In this document: positions 40,301-64,000 of the stretch, piece after piece
Layout of the letters: each line of letters begins with the position of its first letter
Position numbering within the stretch: position 1 is the first letter of the stretch
Assembly: GCA_013433145.1 (NCBI GenBank)
Contig: JACCHR010000048.1
Location: 1 to 64,000, forward strand
Length of the DNA: 64,000 nucleotides
Reading direction: 5' to 3'
Source of the DNA: Ascaris suum
Lineage: Eukaryota > Nematoda > Chromadorea > Rhabditida > Ascarididae
The notes under the pieces: model-generated
What the model saw: the letters and a program-made list of their open reading frames with translations, nothing else
Database searches by the model: none
What the model was told of the DNA's origin: nothing
Translations under genes and position numbers: made by a program

Positions 40301-40339
40301 ACGTTACCGCCGTTTGCTGCACTTTCCACGGACGATCAG
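34377..40339 (+). CDS. Nuclear hormone receptor, HNF4 type (partial)
   Basis: Exons 34377-34463, 35534-35608, 37374-37439, 38179-38338, 39165-39330 and 40208-40339 join in consistent phase. The first three make a full two-zinc-finger DNA-binding domain: finger 1 [14 protein letters not shown]...CNGCKG, then [16 protein letters not shown], and finger 2 [19 protein letters not shown] followed by INAGM. The intron after CNGCKG is a common position in receptor genes. Exon 4 continues with [14 protein letters not shown], the typical C-terminal extension of HNF4 relatives. A Ser/Pro-rich hinge follows, then the ligand-binding-domain signature [20 protein letters not shown] plus DQ. As a family these are nuclear, ligand- or cofactor-regulated transcription factors. 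The P-box CNGCKG differs from the CDGCKG of HNF4 itself. Neither the start nor the rest of the ligand-binding domain was found, although about 2.8 kb remain before the helicase gene. The gene is therefore partial, broken or poorly assembled downstream. Confidence 0.9.
34898..34934. repeat. Short intronic hairpin in the receptor gene
   Basis: Arms TTTCAGCAGTCCCATC (34898-34913) and GATGGGGCTGCTGAAA (34919-34934) pair over 16 positions with one G-T type mismatch, around the loop TTGTT. It lies in the first intron of the nuclear receptor. Confidence 0.9.
37091..37250 (+). repeat. Local duplication, copy 1
   Basis: About 160 bases, from GCGATATGCTTCTTGGCACA through CACTGAGCGGAACGTAA to ATGATTTAC, are repeated with substitutions at 37545-37699. 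The copies flank the exon for the second zinc finger (37374-37439). This copy carries an internal GCGCGCGCGTGCGCGC stretch. Confidence 0.9.
37545..37699 (+). repeat. Local duplication, copy 2
   Basis: Second copy of the unit at 37091-37250, sharing TTTATTTGGCCTTATGGTAC-like and CACTGAGCGGAACGTAA blocks. The centre has diverged to GCATGCGTGCAATTGCACAT. Confidence 0.9.
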
Positions 40340-41695
40340 GTAAACTAAACTTTTTCAATTGTGAAGCATACTTGCCAACTTTATTAGCTGCTTTAGTTAT
40401 CTCGAGCAGTGCACGAATCGTATCGGAAAAACCTAGTATAGTAATCCCTTTTCTGGGGGGGGGGGGGGGAGGTGGGAAAAGGGGTTTATCGTCAACAGTT
40501 CCAATAATCCGTGAACGATTTAGAAGATATGAAGGTTTTTGCTCAATCGGTAAGCGATCTTGAAGATGTAGTACATTTTAATGAAAGTTTTTATGCAAAT
40601 GCATAAAAACGATTCAATAAAAATGCCTTTAAAAGTGCACTTCGGCATAACTAGTTCATCAGCAGCGAAGTATTTACGTAATTTGCATAATAGTTGCATA
40701 AACACCTTAGAACCTTAGAAGGCGATAATTAGCGTGCTATCCTTGCCAGAATAAACAAATCCGCGACAACATTTCGTAGAGATCTTTCCATAACGTTTCA
40801 TTTAGTTTTTATGTAATTAATGCAACTTTTATGAAAGCCTAAGAAGTTTTCGAATGAATGTGATAAACAGAACATAATAGTAATTATGGGATAGGGATAA
40901 TTGTTAGCCGGTAGATAAGTCGTTTTCACGACTATGGGAATATTGTATTGTTTGTGAAAGTTGAAGTTTTTCATATTCATACGAATTTTCAAAAAAGAAT
41001 TCATACTAGGCTTCATATTATAATTCCGTCTAGAAACAGTAAAAACTTCGCGAAAATTAACTCAGCAATACATATAATACGAAAGATTCATGTATGATTG
41101 CTTCAATAAAAAAACTTTCACATATAATTGCTTAAAATGAAGTCTTTGGTTGATCTTTAGTTGACGTAGAAGGGGAAAATTACATTCATGAAATTGAACT
41201 AATAGTTATTTTGTAGTTCCGCCTTGGAATGCATGTAAATTTTGATTTCATGTGGATGCAATACGAAATTTCGAATTGCTTTGTGGCGGCTGAAGAAAGT
41301 CAAAAGAGCATTGAGTTCATTGTTTTATTCACTGATTGCCTCAAGATTCTCCAACTCTGTCAGCCATTTATTGAAGATTTCAAATGAAATGTTTGAAGAC
41401 TCATCAGAGACTTCATTTTATAGTAGTTTTTGTAATATAGTAAATCGATAAACACAATTGATATCGGAAAATAATTTCATTTTTTTTTTCTAAGAGAGCG
41501 ATTTCTATGAGAAATAAATTCGAAGAAAGCATGAATTTTTGAGAAATTTACTCTTGTGACTAGAAAATTACTTCTTTGAAAACTGTAATTAACTAGAGGA
41601 TTTTTTTTCTTCAAAGAATGTTGAAAGTTGCGTTAAATGCACACGGGAAATAATGAGAATTTATTCAACAAAATAATGTTGAGTGTAAAATTCCT

Positions 41696-41767
41696 TCCGA
41701 GATAGCTCAGTGGTAGAGCATTCACCCGGAAAGTAAAAGCTCAAGATTTCTTCCCAATCTGAGGGCA
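41696..41767 (+). pseudogene. tRNA-like sequence (tRNA pseudogene or tRNA-derived SINE head)
   Basis: Seventy-two bases fold like a tRNA. TAGCTCAGTGGTAGAGCA gives a perfect D arm and an intact A box. TTCAC-CCGGAAA-GTAAA forms an anticodon arm with one mismatch (anticodon position GGA, but C instead of U at position 33). AGATT-TCTTCCC-AATCT forms a perfect 5-bp T arm with a 7-base loop. The T-loop/B box has lost the GGTTCGA consensus and the acceptor stem hardly pairs, so it is unlikely to be a working tRNA. An A10 run follows about 20 bases downstream, as in a SINE. Confidence 0.7.
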
Positions 41768-42592
41768 CGATTTTCAGTAATTATAAAAAAAAAAGAGAAT
41801 GTGATTTTTTATTGAATACAATTTTTTTTTCCTGATTATTTTCATTGAAACGAAATTTTGAGAAGCAAATATAATATAATGTGAAAAAGCTATCATAGCG
41901 TTTGAGAAATTTTTCTGCAAGAGAAATCAGAGATCACCTGAAATCCGACAAATTTATTTTTGATTAGATTAAACGGTGTTGATTTTTTTCTTTTTTTTTA
42001 AATTTTATTTTTGCAATGAAATATTCAATACTCGAATTTTTTTTTAATTATAGAATTTAAATTGAGTTGATTGGAATTAACTTCAAGGTCATTTTTGAAA
42101 TTCTTTAAAGAATGAGAGGATTATATTAATGGCAATGTTGAGCGTTCAGCTAGGAAATTTGTAGATTGGTGTCGTTGGTTTATTACTGTCCTTCGTTCGC
42201 AATTTTTTTTTTGTATGTCTCGAACGGTCTTCGCAGCTGATCTTTGAAAATGGTTTATATCATATCAGTTTGATAAGTTGTATGTAGAGCTTTAATTGAT
42301 AACTTATTTATCATCGTATTTTTGCGTACTTTTCGAGTCCCCTCTTCTATTCTCTTCTCCACCCACCCTCTTCCCTTTCCCCCCCTTCATACACGCATTT
42401 GCATAAGAAGATTATAGGTGAATTTTTTCGCGAATAACGAAAAGATGCTCAATGTCTAGAAACTATTGGCTATACGAGAGCATTAGTTCAAAGGCTGTGT
42501 TATTGCTTTAGGGAATAATCCCAATACAGAGCATCTGAACATTTCAGAACATTAATGGCAAAATCCATTCCTCACAGAGGTTCAAATTTCAG

Positions 42593-42650
42593 TGAGAAAT
42601 TGTGGATTATAATGATTTATTATTTAGAATATCTGCAGCGATAATGAATG
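42593..42650. repeat. Dispersed repeat, copy 2
   Basis: Near-identical to 14465-14523, 28 kb away and in the same orientation. The shared core includes TGTGGATTATAATGATTTAT and AGCGATAATGAATG. Confidence 0.85.
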
Positions 42651-43089
42651 AAGTGATTGTTTAAATGGGGGTGCTTGTAGTGCTTTTCCGGATTATTTCT
42701 GTTGTGGGGTAGGGGGAGGGAGGGGAAGGGTGAAGAAGTGGGGCTGTCAGTTATTCCCAGCTTTAGCTTATCATTCGTTCAACGACATTTTGCAAATTCT
42801 TGAAGAAATAATTTGTATTCGTTTCCATTTTGCGATATCTTTTATGCACTTGATGATTCATACTGATTCATTTAAAGATGAAATCTTTCGGCTTCAACAA
42901 AACGAAGGTCTGTGGTAAATCCGGCCGGGGTTGCGCTTCGAGTGAATTTAGTGTTAGGCGGAGAGCATGAAGGATTGACTCTCTTTGACGCGGTTGTGGA
43001 TTGACTCATTTCTCGACTTTCACTGATTAGATTTGCTATCGTTGAATATTTCCACTAAAATTCCAGTGACAAACTCGTCGAATCGATTT

Positions 43090-43105
43090 CTAGAGTTTAA
43101 CATCA
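43090..43105 (+). promoter_or_regulatory. Possible trans-splice acceptor before the helicase start
   Basis: GATTTCTAG at 43085-43093 lies 12 bases before the ATG at 43106 with no in-frame ATG between. This is the usual arrangement for a spliced-leader acceptor in nematodes. It could equally be a cis-acceptor of a 5' untranslated exon. Confidence 0.3.
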
Positions 43106-63779
<20,674 letters not shown>

Positions 63780-63899
63780 GTAATCTTACTTAATGCGTCC
63801 CTGATATGTGAAGTAGATCAAATATATATTTATTCCATGTGCTACCTGCTTTATACTACGTACTATGTGCTACATACTGTATACTACATTTAGTCATTG

Positions 63900-64000
63900 T
63901 TATTACTACCATTACTTATTATTATTTGTTATTTGTTTATTATTTACTTATTATTTATTATTTGTTTATTATCCGTTATTTATAACTTATTATTCATTAT
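63900..64000. repeat. TTATT-rich low-complexity end of window
   Basis: Degenerate TTATTATTT/TTTATTA repeats within the helicase intron that follows the last exon seen. The gene continues beyond the window. Confidence 0.85.

Larger units (their letters stand above)
40340..43105. other. Region between nuclear receptor and helicase
   Basis: Contains a G15 tract (40455-40469), a tRNA-like sequence (41696-41767), a dispersed-repeat copy (42593-42650) and a G-rich run near 42708-42730. I read all three plus frames for the missing receptor exons (helices 4 to 12) and saw none. An open segment at 42911-43003 reading NPAGVALRVNLVLGGEHEGL and on to a stop looks protein-like but matches nothing I know. 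Confidence 0.4.

Overview
The window looks like nuclear DNA of a nematode. Genes are split into many short exons by AT-rich introns of a few hundred to about 1,500 bases. Most 3' splice sites end in TTTTCAG, TTTTAG or close variants. One gene is a nuclear receptor of the HNF4-derived type that is strongly expanded in nematodes. (TA)n, poly(G) and poly(A) tracts are frequent. I cannot name the genus.

Layout. Three plus-strand genes could be rebuilt from phase-compatible exons. (1) About 2.87-10.17 kb: a gene resembling the DUF4735/UPF0764 (human C16orf89) family, in at least seven exons, ending in a predicted membrane anchor. (2) 34.38-40.34 kb: an HNF4-type nuclear hormone receptor with a complete two-zinc-finger domain and the start of the ligand-binding domain; the rest of that domain was not found before the next gene. 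(3) 43.11-63.78 kb: 21 exons of RNA helicase A (DHX9/RHA-1/Maleless type), with two dsRNA-binding domains and the DEIH helicase core, running off the right edge.

From 10 to 34 kb the DNA is very AT-rich and mostly without recognisable genes. It holds microsatellites, TG-rich tracts, a 40-bp minisatellite and a series of short coding-like segments on the minus strand. Those segments can be spliced in phase into a polar, tail-like protein I do not recognise (low confidence).

The main oddity is that well-conserved coding sequence carries small lesions. In the helicase there is one in-frame TAA and two places where a single missing base restores both the family sequence and the splice phase. A similar one-base lesion lies in the C16orf89-like gene. 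The pattern fits either assembly base errors or young pseudogenes; raw reads would decide. Other notable structures are three perfect intronic hairpins (two inside the dsRNA-helicase gene), a tRNA-shaped pseudogene, a decayed LINE tail in a helicase intron, a local duplication flanking a zinc-finger exon, and a (TA)n block bounded by inverted repeats. I found no convincing new multi-gene system; the three plus-strand genes have no evident functional link.
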